NCBI RefSeq assembly: GCF_029689945.1
Contig: NZ_CP121451.1
Span: 868,001 to 932,000, forward strand
Direction of reading: 5' to 3'
Length of the DNA: 64,000 nt
DNA from: Paenibacillus amylolyticus
GTDB lineage: Bacteria > Bacillota > Bacilli > Paenibacillales > Paenibacillaceae
A program made the position numbers and the translations under genes. Shown piece after piece: positions 19,750 to 29,300 of this stretch (the first letter of the stretch is position 1; each line of letters opens with the position of its first letter). The notes beneath the pieces are model-generated. The model had not been told where the DNA came from and did not search any database. It saw only the letters and a program-made list of their open reading frames with translations.

Positions 19750-21482
19750 CTATATAAGTGGTGGATTGCTGTTACAGACGGAATAAATCTGTTTAGCATA
19801 CTTGCTAACCGTCGATGCCGATATCCCATACCGCTCAGCAATGCTTTGATAGGTAACAGGCCGACTGTGATTCTTCGCCGCCAGATATTCAAGTCCGCAG
19901 CCCAACCTTCAATCTGTTTCGTACTCGGAACCTCCGGATGTACCCGGGATACATAATCCGTCCAGAGCCGTTCCATCTCTTGCTGCAACTCCGCCTTCGC
20001 TTCAGACATCTGTAACGCACGATCAACAACAGCTTGCCAATGGGAGGTTGATCCCGTGTCCGATTGCTCTGATGTGGATTGAACCTTCCCAATGGACTTC
20101 AAGGCAACAGGAGAAAAGGGGCGTACCACCTCGGTATTCGTATCCTCATCTTTAGCCGATTTCAATCCGTTCAGTACATCTTGTGCGGCCTCAACCAGAT
20201 CCTGTTCTTCTCCCGGCTCTTCAATGAAGGATTGCAGAGCCTGCTGCACCTCATAATCACCGATCATTCCAAGCGCATGAATAACCTGCAGCTTTGTTGC
20301 CCGATCACCATGCCGCAGTGCCCAGAAGAACGATGAACGAATCAGCGGATCATCCTTCATTTCTTCAGGTATGCCGTTACCATAGTTCTCCCACTGTCTG
20401 AACTGCTCGTCGAATGGCAGATGATAGTGATAGCTTAGCTTCTCTGGCTCTTGCTCGCCTTGCTTAACAGCCTCAAGGCCTGACAGATAGTACCTGGAGA
20501 CTTCGGAGCCCGGATCAAGCTTGGACACATGATGCCACAGGCGTTCAGCAACATCATAACGTTCTGTATTATAAGCCGCCACTGCTGCATAATGAGCAAG
20601 TGCCGGATCAGCAGCTGTCTCTTCATCCTTGAGCAAACGCCGGAAGTGAACATAAGCCGTATCGTGTTGGCCCAGAATTCCCATCGTTGTAGCCAGTTTG
20701 TAGACTTGTTCTTGCTGGAACGGCACGATGACCCGCAATTTTTTGATCAGAAGCAGCACTTGATCAGCCCGGTTCTCATTTTGATGGAAAATGGCCAGAT
20801 TACAGAGTGCATGCAAATTACCTGGTTCCTGTTCCAGTACTTCGGCAATGGTCTCTTTTGCTTTGGAAAACAGACCCATATAATAGTAGGCGAGTGCCAG
20901 ATTGTTACGGGCAGCCAAGTAATCAGGATAATCAGAAGACATGCCTTCGAGCAATTCAGCAGCCTGTGCAAATTTCCCTTCTTCCAGCAGTTCCCGTGCC
21001 TGATCGTGCTCCACTACACCTTTGCGTGATTTGATTCGATTCAATTTGGTCGGACGATCCAGCTCATAATACAGAAGCTCCATCATCTCTTCGGCCTCCG
21101 TCATGAACTGACCCTGGGTGTCCTCCTCCAGATAGGTAACAAGTGCTTGCTCGGCTTCCTCAAACCGATCCATATTTGCATAATTGTTCGCCATATAGAA
21201 ATAACATTCCGTCATCGACGGATCAACCACTTCCAGCACGTTAGCCAGAATGGCATTGGAGGCTTCGTAATCCCCCTTCTCCGATAATATACCCGCCATA
21301 TTACAATGATTCACCGGATTTTCCGGTTCGTATTCAACAGCTTTGCGAAAATATTTTAATGCCTTGTCGACATGATTACGGTCCAGCGAGCGGACAGCTC
21401 TTTCAAAAAAGAAAGAAGCATCCAAGTGAATCGGTATAATATTGGCAAGGTGTCCCTCAGCCCGCACTAGCTTGCCCTTCAT
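19750..21482 (-). CDS. TPR-repeat protein with C-terminal helix-turn-helix, frameshifted in this sequence
   Basis: The N-terminal 400 residues hold several tetratricopeptide repeats (DKALKYFRKAVEYEPENP; ARNNLALAYYYMGLFSKAKETIAEVLEQ), matching the YvcD-like protein next to trxB in Bacillus. The undisturbed frame reads to 19707, but its last 60 residues are unlike the family. Adding one G at 19895-19896 gives AAGLEYLAAKNHSRPVTYQS followed by IAERYGISASTVSKYAKQIY, a clear helix-turn-helix, ending at TAG 19750-19752. I take that as the true end, about 577 residues. The start at 21482 has GGAGG ten bases upstream. Function is unknown; the HTH suggests a nucleic-acid binding role. Confidence 0.8.
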
Positions 21483-21770
21483 CTCCAAGGCACCTCCTCT
21501 TTGCATTTCATTCATACTCTTCAGTATACCACATCTTAAGGCCCACTTCTCAACATGTAGTTTCATGTCGTTTATGAAAAAAATGCAAAAGAAAACCCTG
21601 CGCTCATTTGCTACAGGTTCTCTTTGCAGGATGACATTAGTTCGTTCTTATCGATTACGGGATACTCTCACCGATTTCGGTCCGGTTATGATAAGATGAG
21701 TGTAAAATATGGGATTATTATCCTCTTTGTCCTAGGGACATTATTATTAATCTAAGGAGTTGTTATATGG

Positions 21771-22223
21771 ATGATCTCGAAAATAATAAAACCAATTGTA
21801 ATCATCTTCATATGCCTGTTTGCTTTAAATGGATGTTCCAAAGATATAGAACACAAAGAACATATTTACACATTAGATGATGTACTGAGAGTGCTCAAGT
21901 CTCAGGAACTGGATTTAGTCTCCTTTGGTATTACCGGGTATCCTTTGAAATTAAATGATGTTGTACCTGAGGTGTACTCAATTGAAGCGTCAGAAGCAGA
22001 AGGTCCGTATAACCCTGAATTTATACATTTTTATATTTTCAATTCTGATAAGGATCGCATTCACGGGACCTCGGAATTCAATAAGCACATAGAACGTGCC
22101 CAATTCACAACGTTCCCTTTTCTATATGAGAAAGGTAATGTTCTTATCGTTTACTGGAGCAAAACCAAAGATAATCCTCTGTTCACTATACCGATCGAAA
22201 CTGCGTTAGGGCATCTGGAATAA
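21771..22223 (+). CDS. Small lipoprotein of unknown function
   Basis: The 150-residue product has a lipoprotein signal peptide with lipobox LNGC (Cys22), so it should be anchored to the outer face of the membrane. The rest (HIYTLDDVLRVLKSQELDL...VLIVYWSKTKDNPLFTIPIETAL) resembles no family I can name. AAGGAG lies 11 bases before the ATG. The gene is on the strand opposite to its neighbours, and its base composition is noticeably more AT-rich, which suggests a later acquisition. Confidence 0.75.
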   Translation: MISKIIKPIVIIFICLFALNGCSKDIEHKEHIYTLDDVLRVLKSQELDLVSFGITGYPLKLNDVVPEVYSIEASEAEGPYNPEFIHFYIFNSDKDRIHGTSEFNKHIERAQFTTFPFLYEKGNVLIVYWSKTKDNPLFTIPIETALGHLE

Positions 22224-22227
22224 AAGA

Positions 22228-22254
22228 AGACCGAGCCCAAGGGTTCGGTCTTTT
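22228..22254. terminator. Bidirectional terminator between the lipoprotein and the sugar cluster
   Basis: GACCGAGCCC pairs with GGGTTCGGTC around AA, followed by TTTT on the plus strand and TTCTTTT on the minus strand. It separates two converging genes. Confidence 0.75.
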
Positions 22255-22285
22255 AACGGTTATGGCATAAAAGTATTGAATGGAT

Positions 22286-24037
22286 TTAGTTCTTCGGCGC
22301 CATCGAAGGCGAAAGTGTAATATGAATGGTTTTATCAAACGGTGTCATGAAATTGACCAGCACAACCTTGCACTTGTCCGGCAGTTTTGCCTCACGAACC
22401 GTTGGCGCCAGATGTCCGAGTTCGCCCCCGGTGATCTCCAGCCAGTCTTCTCCGCAGGTATAACGTAAGATGCCGCTTTTCCACAAGAAGTGACCCTCAC
22501 TCGTTTCAATCGCATCCTCACAGGTAAGCTCACCCTCGCTTCCAAACACAAAGGACAATTGCATCATCGTATCCTCCGGTTCATTCCCCGTGAGATGCAT
22601 CGTCCAGCCATTTTCCGTATGCAGCACTTCTGCCCCTACACGGAATGTCTGCTCATGAGTAAGTTGACGACTCTGATGCGGTAACAAGTACCACGGACTT
22701 ATCGCTGATGCAGCAGATTTCGGCAGAAGTTCCGTAGGAATCGGGCCGTAGTACCCTTTCTTCTGTTCACCTGTCAGGTGATATCCCTCGTGCAGCTTGG
22801 TCATGTTTTGCATGGGTATATATCCTGGATTAAAATAAGAAGCCAGTTGCACAGCAAGCAGACGCACCTGACCATGTCGGAGTGCAAAGAAAGGCGGCAC
22901 TTCTGTCATGACGGTTACGCTTGTCTCACCCTTACGAATTCGGGCCACAGGAGCACCAAAGTCCGTGTGCATCCGACTGTGAGAGATTCGTCCATGATGT
23001 CCTGCCGACTCCATCTGCCCCACATATTGCTCGCGTACAAAGTGTTCATTCAGCATCAGCTCATAATGTTCCGGGAGCGAATCCTTCGTACCTGTAGTTT
23101 GTTGAAGATCAGGTTCCAGCAACAATCTAACGAGAGCGTTGACCGAGCATACGCCCGGGTCCGTTAATGTACTATCTGCCCATGTTGCCATGCCCGCAAA
23201 AATGGAGTCCCCATCAATCTTCGCCAAGATCGCATAGGGGAGATAATACGACGACAAGTCATGGATACTCCCCAGATCCTGCCGACCAGAATAATCCGTA
23301 ACAATCTCACCCGTAGGATGCACCAGATACACCATCATACGCAGATTTAGACGCACCGGCTCCAGCAGCTCTGGACGCTTGAGCAGACGTGCCGCATGAA
23401 TGAGCATAATGTCGCTTACCGCATTATAGATTCCGTTGCTTCGTTCGGTCCACTCCCCATCGGGTGTAATGTCCATGCCTTCCGCCAGCCACTGCTCTGC
23501 GCGCTGCACAGCTTCCTCCACACCAAAAATGTCATGCAAGAAACCGAGCGCCGCGCATAGCACCCAGCGATGATTAGGCGTATGACAGCCTCCTGTAAGC
23601 ATGGTTGGGATTGTCCGTTCCAGAAATAGCCTCATATTGTTCAATACAGGTTGCAGTGGCTCCCATTGTTGCTGCAGAAGAAGCTGATACAACTGTGAGT
23701 ACCCCACAACGACAAATGCGGTATCGGGAGGGGAATGGTAATTGGTCCAGCCTGGCGATATTGAACCATCTTCATGCTGGAAGCGAAGTACATATTCCGT
23801 AGCTAACAGCAGTCGATTTAACAACGCCTCATCCCGGTAATAGATGGAGTCGGGATTGGAGATCGCAGCTCCCCAGTAACACATATCCGTAGGCGTCCCA
23901 GTTGTATGGTTGACCCAGGCAACACCTGTATAGGGATCGATGGTTCCTCCATAGTAACGGCTTTCCGGGTCAAGCATCTGCCGGGATATGCCTCTTTCTA
24001 CCGCTCTGTCATTACTGTCCACCAGTTGTTTGTACAT
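22286..24037 (-). CDS. Putative carbohydrate-active enzyme of unknown specificity
   Basis: The 583-residue protein has no signal peptide and is probably cytoplasmic. Repeated helical segments with aromatic residues (GTPTDMCYWGAAISNP; RFQHEDGSISPGWTNY; GCHTPNHRWVLCAALGFLHD; ERSNGIYNAVSDIMLIHAA) suggest an (alpha/alpha) toroid in residues 1-330, followed by a beta-rich C-terminal part. That layout occurs in heparinase II/III-like polysaccharide lyases and several glycoside hydrolases, but I cannot assign a family. The start at 24037 follows GGAGGGG. It ends the sugar ABC cluster, so it likely acts on the imported oligosaccharide. Confidence 0.6.
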   Translation of the reverse strand: MYKQLVDSNDRAVERGISRQMLDPESRYYGGTIDPYTGVAWVNHTTGTPTDMCYWGAAISNPDSIYYRDEALLNRLLLATEYVLRFQHEDGSISPGWTNYHSPPDTAFVVVGYSQLYQLLLQQQWEPLQPVLNNMRLFLERTIPTMLTGGCHTPNHRWVLCAALGFLHDIFGVEEAVQRAEQWLAEGMDITPDGEWTERSNGIYNAVSDIMLIHAARLLKRPELLEPVRLNLRMMVYLVHPTGEIVTDYSGRQDLGSIHDLSSYYLPYAILAKIDGDSIFAGMATWADSTLTDPGVCSVNALVRLLLEPDLQQTTGTKDSLPEHYELMLNEHFVREQYVGQMESAGHHGRISHSRMHTDFGAPVARIRKGETSVTVMTEVPPFFALRHGQVRLLAVQLASYFNPGYIPMQNMTKLHEGYHLTGEQKKGYYGPIPTELLPKSAASAISPWYLLPHQSRQLTHEQTFRVGAEVLHTENGWTMHLTGNEPEDTMMQLSFVFGSEGELTCEDAIETSEGHFLWKSGILRYTCGEDWLEITGGELGHLAPTVREAKLPDKCKVVLVNFMTPFDKTIHITLSPSMAPKN

Positions 24038-24291
24038 GTGCAGTCCCCTCCATACCAATGCATTCTCCCGATGTGCGGAGTATGTTGCTTCAGCGCCTTC
24101 AATTCAGAACGGAAGCTTACTCATACCGCCTGTAGGTGAGTTCATTTTTCTCGTCAGTATATACCATATACCGACAAAAGTCGCTAGAAAATACGTGCTT
24201 GTTTAACTACATATCCATGGATCTTCGCCACTGAGGAAACAATCGTTGAACACATGCTGTAAAAACCCGGCTGTTTCTCACGTGACCGTGC

Positions 24292-25242
24292 CTACTCTGT
24301 CACTCCAAGCTTCTTCATAAGCAAGTCATGACTCTCGTGGATTTCTTCTGCCTTACAGGCAGACTTCAACTCATATACCTTCACCTGTGCCCGGCGAATC
24401 ATCGGCAGATAGGCATCATAGAAGTTCATATCCTTACTGTGCACATACGGGCACCAGTGATCCGAGAGACCGAGGGTCTCATGAATATGCACCCCTACGA
24501 TATCATCCATCAGTCCCTGCATTTCCCCACACTGTCATATAGGCCCATTCGATCCATCATGATGGCATGACCCGTATCGTACCAGATACCGACCGGAGCC
24601 CCTTTGAGGGCTGTAATGATGGTCTTGGCTTCGGCAAGGGTAGGAATCTGTTGTGGTCTGGATCGCGTCTCGATGCCAAAACGGACATCCAGACCTTTCG
24701 GCTGCCGCCCGATTGCATACTTCATCCAGACTGGCGATAATTTTCTCCACATACCTCGAACTGAGGGCTTCCCGCCGCTCCATCAATTCAGCCCATTTGC
24801 TGCGATACTTCGGTGAATCCGGACCTTCCTCGTTGTAGATCTTTCCAAGGTCTTTGCTGATATCTTCAGGAAAAGGTACCTCTCCCGGGTGAACAACAAC
24901 AGCTTCTCCCCCATAACGCTGAGCATATTCAGCCGACTCTACCAATAATTCGATCGCCCGCTTGCGTTTCACTTCATCTTCGAAGCCGAGCAAGATGGAA
25001 TCCGTTCCATAATCGGGATCAGGGTCATGAGGGAAGGTGTTATGCACACTGGACACCCCAATCTCCCCGCGCTCGATCATCGGCTCAATCGTTTTGAGCA
25101 TTTCTTTCGTTACATTATAATTTAGCTCCACCCGCCGAAAACCGAGGTCCGCAATCTCACGGATCATATTTTCCCCGACATCATGTTTTCGAATATTCCA
25201 GCATGTGGAGAACGAATATATCCCCTTATCTATGTGCTGCAT
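24292..25242 (-). CDS. Sugar phosphate isomerase/epimerase (TIM barrel), frameshifted in this sequence
   Basis: The product belongs to the AP endonuclease 2-like TIM-barrel superfamily (xylose isomerase, IolE/IolI, tagatose epimerase). N-terminal strands read IREIADLGFRRVELNYNV and VSSVHNTFPHDPDPD; the metal site includes VVVHPGEV, GIETR, GIWYDTGHA and VGVHIHETLG. The frame breaks twice: one extra A near 24696 and one missing G near 24527. With both corrected, about 316 residues read from 25242 to 24292. The two errors cancel, as expected for sequencing noise. It lies between the permeases and the putative carbohydrate enzyme. The substrate is unknown. Confidence 0.8.
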
Positions 25243-25291
25243 CTGTTTTCCTTCTCCTTCCTCTGGCTAGACTTTTTACATCAGCCTTAAC

Positions 25292-26164
25292 TCAACCTTT
25301 TACTGCGCCAAGCATCGCACCGCTGACAAAATACTTTTGCAGCCACGGGTAGACGAGTAGAATCGGAACGGTTGCAAAAATAACGGTCGCAGCCTTGAGA
25401 CTCTCGGGAGTCAATGGCGTACGGTTAGCACCCTCCATCTGAGTAAGCTCACTGACCATATTGTTCTGTACCATTTGGAATAACTTCAGTTGAAGCGGGT
25501 ACAGCTTCGGATCATTAATATACATCAGGGAATCCTGGAACCCATTCCAGCGTCCAACCGCATAGAATAGCGCTAATGTAGCCAGTACTGGCATGGATAA
25601 TGGCAGTATGATTTTGAATAACGTGTGTACATGTGAGCTGCCGTCAATTTCTGCTGATTCTTCCAGACTTTCAGGAATGCCTCTGAAGAAGGAGATCAGG
25701 ATAATCAGGTTAAACGGACTAACCAGTCCAGGCAAGATCAGTGCCCACACGGAGTTAAGCAAGTTCAGGTCACGAATGAGCAAGTACTCTGGAATGATCC
25801 CGCCACTGAAGAACATCGTAATGATGATGACATACATGAAGAGCTTGCGCCCTTTCAATTTTTTCTTCGTTAACGGGTATGCAGCTGCCAGTGTGAACAT
25901 CATACACAGGACAGTTGTAGCAATGGTCAGAACCGTTGTGTAACCCAGGGAATAGATCATTGACTGATCAGAGAACACCTGAATATACGCATCCCAATTG
26001 AATTCTTTAGGGAATATGGTTACTTCACCTGACGTAATCGCACGGTTAGAGCTGAATGATATCGCGATCGTATGCAGAAATGGAGCCAGACAGAATATAA
26101 CAAACAAAGTGATAAAGGAGATATTAACGATATCGAAAATCCGGTTTGAGGTGCGTTCACTCAT
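25292..26164 (-). CDS. Carbohydrate ABC transporter permease (YtcP/LplC type)
   Basis: The 290-residue membrane protein has six predicted helices and the EAA loop EESAEIDGSSHVHTLFKIILPLS near residue 185, where the ATPase docks. It belongs to the CUT1 family group of YtcP and LplC. It is 69 bases downstream of the partner permease. No ATPase gene is in the cluster; this group of Firmicute permeases usually shares the MsmX ATPase, encoded here at 44790-45914. Confidence 0.92.
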   Translation of the reverse strand: MSERTSNRIFDIVNISFITLFVIFCLAPFLHTIAISFSSNRAITSGEVTIFPKEFNWDAYIQVFSDQSMIYSLGYTTVLTIATTVLCMMFTLAAAYPLTKKKLKGRKLFMYVIIITMFFSGGIIPEYLLIRDLNLLNSVWALILPGLVSPFNLIILISFFRGIPESLEESAEIDGSSHVHTLFKIILPLSMPVLATLALFYAVGRWNGFQDSLMYINDPKLYPLQLKLFQMVQNNMVSELTQMEGANRTPLTPESLKAATVIFATVPILLVYPWLQKYFVSGAMLGAVKG

Positions 26165-26233
26165 ATGCGCACAACTCCTTTACTGATGGTCTATACAAAC
26201 AAGCCGATTGGCGTCTCTTCCGTTTACCACAAC

Positions 26234-27133
26234 CTACAAAATACCTTCCCCGGTTGTTTTCTTCGAAATATAGTTGGAGCCTAGTACGAATACAAGTCCT
26301 ACTACAGCCTGGAACAGTCCAACGACAGTTGCCAGCGTGTATTGTCCTGATTCAAGACCAACTCTGTATACAAAGGTACTGAGTACATCGGAATATTCAC
26401 GTACAGCCGTATTACCAATGATATAAGGCCGATCAAAACCGATGCTGACCATATGTCCAAGATTAAGAATAAGCAGGGTGACAATGGTTGGTTTAATACT
26501 CGGCAACGTAATATGCCAGATTCTCTTCAGCCGCGATGCTCCATCGATCTCAGCTGCTTCAAATAATTCCTTGTTGACGCCGGTTAATGCGGCCAGATAT
26601 AGAATGGTTCCCCATCCTGCACTTTGCCAGACACCTGTGAACAGATACGTTACAAGCCATGGATTCTTTTCTGTCAAAAATGGTATTGAGTTTAAGCCCA
26701 TGCTCTCCAGTACACCGTTAACCATACCGGATTGATTACCGAACAATTGGTATACAATTCCCCCGATGATTACCCATGAGATAAAGTGAGGAATGTACAG
26801 AATCGTCTGAGATATTTTTTTAAACCATTTGAATCGAACTTCATAGAGCATGATCGCCAGAATAATAGGAGCTGGAAATGAAACGACCAAATCCAGAAAA
26901 TTCAGCATAAAGGTGTTGCGCAATGTGGTGTAGAAGTCCCGCATTCCAAACACTTCACGAAACGCATCAAAACCGATCCACTCACTGCCACTGATTCCCT
27001 GAAACAGGTTAAAGTCCTTAAAGGCGATCTGTACACCGTACATCGGTCCATAACGAAAGATTAAAAAGTAGATAATGGGCAGTGAAATTAGCGCGTACAA
27101 TTGCCAATATCTCTTCAAGTATGTGGTGGTCAA
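26234..27133 (-). CDS. Carbohydrate ABC transporter permease (LplB/YteP type)
   Basis: The 299-residue partner permease has six membrane segments, the N-terminal RYGPMYGVQIAFKDFN motif common to LplB/YteP proteins, and the EAA loop LFEAAEIDGASRLKRIWHITLP. It should form a heterodimer with the other permease. A GGAGGAAA site precedes its start. Between it and the binding-protein gene lies a GC-rich stem-loop. Confidence 0.92.
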   Translation of the reverse strand: MTTTYLKRYWQLYALISLPIIYFLIFRYGPMYGVQIAFKDFNLFQGISGSEWIGFDAFREVFGMRDFYTTLRNTFMLNFLDLVVSFPAPIILAIMLYEVRFKWFKKISQTILYIPHFISWVIIGGIVYQLFGNQSGMVNGVLESMGLNSIPFLTEKNPWLVTYLFTGVWQSAGWGTILYLAALTGVNKELFEAAEIDGASRLKRIWHITLPSIKPTIVTLLILNLGHMVSIGFDRPYIIGNTAVREYSDVLSTFVYRVGLESGQYTLATVVGLFQAVVGLVFVLGSNYISKKTTGEGIL

Positions 27134-27164
27134 GTCGGTTTCCTCCTATCAACTAAGAAACGGC

Positions 27165-27187
27165 TGTGCCGCCAAGCCGGCGGCACA
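27165..27187 (-). other. Stem-loop between the binding-protein and permease genes
   Basis: TGTGCCGCC pairs perfectly with GGCGGCACA around a five-base loop, with no T-run. Such hairpins often protect the binding-protein mRNA and reduce read-through to the permeases, giving excess binding protein. Confidence 0.6.
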
Positions 27188-27250
27188 CGTCCCTTCCAAA
27201 GTTATACGGTAACTTGCATATCTGTCTTTGATCTTGAAGTGTAGAACTAC

Positions 27251-28852
27251 TTAGTTTGCAGGAAGTGCCTGAACTGCTTCTTCAAGTTCTTTTTTCAGTT
27301 CTGTACCACCAAGTGACATGAAATCAGCCATTTCTTTCTCATACACCGCATCAAATTCTGCTGGCTTAGCCATTGCTGTTTTTACAATAATGACGTTCAA
27401 TTTATCTTTGAGCGCTGTGCTGTATTTCATCTCTGCTTCAATCGGTTTATCAAAGATAATCGGTCCTACTGTATCGGTGTTGGCGATATCAATGGATTGT
27501 TTCAGGAGCTCCTGGTTATTCTGCGGGAAGCCCAGAATCCATGCTTTTTCATTCGTTGCCTGATCACCAATGTTTTTACCATTGGAGATAATTGCTGTAT
27601 CCCCTGCATTGAACAGGCGATCCTGCGCTTCTTGGGATGCATCTTCCTTCACAACCGGAATGCCGTCTACCAGATCATAGTTCTCGCCTTCCACACCACT
27701 GTAGATATCAATCAGATTGTTGTCAGATGCCATCCAGTCGAGATATTTGATCGCTTCGACAGAACGTTTGCTGCTCTTCGGAATCATAATGTACATACCA
27801 TTTGTTCCGTAGCGTGACTTGATGTGTTTGTTGTCTGCATTTGGATTAGTGTATACATCAACCGGCAACACTTCGCTGCCACTCACATTTTTACGCAAAT
27901 TATCCAGTGTACCATCCCCGTAGAACATGGCATCCACATCTTCAGACCAGTAACCTACGTTACCGTTTTGAATGTCTTTACCTAACTGCGTTTTGTCTTC
28001 ATCCAAACTGAAATCTTTGCTGATCAAACCTTCGTTGTACAGTTTATTCAGGAACTGCATCGATTCTTTGAATCCTTCATGCAGCGGCAATTCATAGCGT
28101 TGACCATAAGTCAGGTCGCCACTAACTGGCTTGATGAATGAGTAGATGAGCGTTTCGAATTGAGCCGGTGCAAGAGCCATACCCATTGGGATGTTTTTGC
28201 TTCCAAGACCGCCAGGATCTTTATCCTTGAACGCTTTCAAAGTTGTATATAATTCATCTGTGGTCTTCGGTGCTGGCAACCCCAGCTTATCGAGCCAATC
28301 CTGACGAATGTAAGAGCTATATCGGCCTGTGATAGCACGTTTACCCGGAACAGCAAACTGTTGTCCTTCCACTTGCCCGAACTTCAACGTATCTTCGCCC
28401 AGGAACTTCTTCAGGTTCGGACCGTACTGATCAATCAAATCTCCAACATCAGTCAATCCACCTTGTTGGGCATACCGATAAAACACGCTTGAGTCATAAA
28501 CAAAGACAATATCAGGGACATCTGTATTACTAGCCATCAGGACGTTCAACTTGGTAACTTCCTCAGAACGCTGAACGGGTACAAACTGTACATCAATATT
28601 GTTGGGGTCACCGAACTTCTCTTGAATCATTTTAGATAGATAGTTGTTCGTAATTGTGTACGGTGAAGGGCTGTTACCACGGTCGAAGATCTCCACCTTT
28701 AAGGTAACGCGCTCGCCATTGCCTGATGTTCCGCCTTCAGCTGATTCATCTGATCCTGATGAGCATCCCGCAAGTAAAGAAACGCCCATTACCATCGTAA
28801 GCGCCAAACCCATCCATTTCTTCAGACTCCCCTTGGTTGCTTTTCTTGTCAT
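27251..28852 (-). CDS. Extracellular sugar-binding lipoprotein (CUT1, LipO-like)
   Basis: The 533-residue solute-binding protein has a lipoprotein signal with lipobox LLAGC (Cys about 23) followed by a flexible SSGSDESAEGG linker. Mature parts show FVPVQRSEEVTKLNVLMAS and TDELYTTLKAFKDKDPGGLG, typical of the large LipO/YtcQ binding proteins. Its start at 28852 follows AAGGGGA. It is the first gene of the transport unit, and a cre-like box about 88 bases upstream suggests CcpA repression. The ligand is unknown. Confidence 0.9.
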   Translation of the reverse strand: MTRKATKGSLKKWMGLALTMVMGVSLLAGCSSGSDESAEGGTSGNGERVTLKVEIFDRGNSPSPYTITNNYLSKMIQEKFGDPNNIDVQFVPVQRSEEVTKLNVLMASNTDVPDIVFVYDSSVFYRYAQQGGLTDVGDLIDQYGPNLKKFLGEDTLKFGQVEGQQFAVPGKRAITGRYSSYIRQDWLDKLGLPAPKTTDELYTTLKAFKDKDPGGLGSKNIPMGMALAPAQFETLIYSFIKPVSGDLTYGQRYELPLHEGFKESMQFLNKLYNEGLISKDFSLDEDKTQLGKDIQNGNVGYWSEDVDAMFYGDGTLDNLRKNVSGSEVLPVDVYTNPNADNKHIKSRYGTNGMYIMIPKSSKRSVEAIKYLDWMASDNNLIDIYSGVEGENYDLVDGIPVVKEDASQEAQDRLFNAGDTAIISNGKNIGDQATNEKAWILGFPQNNQELLKQSIDIANTDTVGPIIFDKPIEAEMKYSTALKDKLNVIIVKTAMAKPAEFDAVYEKEMADFMSLGGTELKKELEEAVQALPAN

Positions 28853-29300
28853 TTTGTCATCCCCTTTGGCTTTGCGTGAATGTTTAAAGCTTGCCCAGAG
28901 TATTTCACATTTTTCCGCTCCCCTGCAATAAACCACTTTCGGAAGCGCTTACAGACGGATTATGGTTTGTATGCTACGCCTATTTTCGCAGACTGATTAT
29001 ATTCCCAAAGCCGCGCTGCCCTAAGCTTTGATGGCTCTCAAGGCTTCACAACTCGGAACTGCCTGTCCACATTTGGATAAACTATTTTCACACACTGCCT
29101 ATATTCGCAAACTGAAAAAAACTGGAATATTAGCTTAATGATCCTGCGAAAACAGTCGCATCGGATCTCGGGCAGCAGAGAAGTGTTCAACGAAAACAGG
29201 GCGAACCTCTGCAAGTCTGCTCTCCTAGTGGAAAGTGACTGCATGAAATTCACCCTGTGTTATCCTGATGTACAGATCTCAGAATATGTTCATCATTGTG
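28853..29300. other. Regulatory spacer between the AraC-type gene and the binding-protein gene
   Basis: About 450 bases without a gene. It carries the cre-like box and presumably the promoter and activator sites for the transport unit; I could not single out a -35/-10 pair. Confidence 0.5.
28940..28953. promoter_or_regulatory. cre-like CcpA site upstream of the sugar-binding lipoprotein gene
   Basis: CGGAAGCGCTTACA matches the cre consensus TGWAANCGNTNWCA closely, with its first base differing and G at the W position. It lies about 88 bases before the start codon. Confidence 0.6.
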
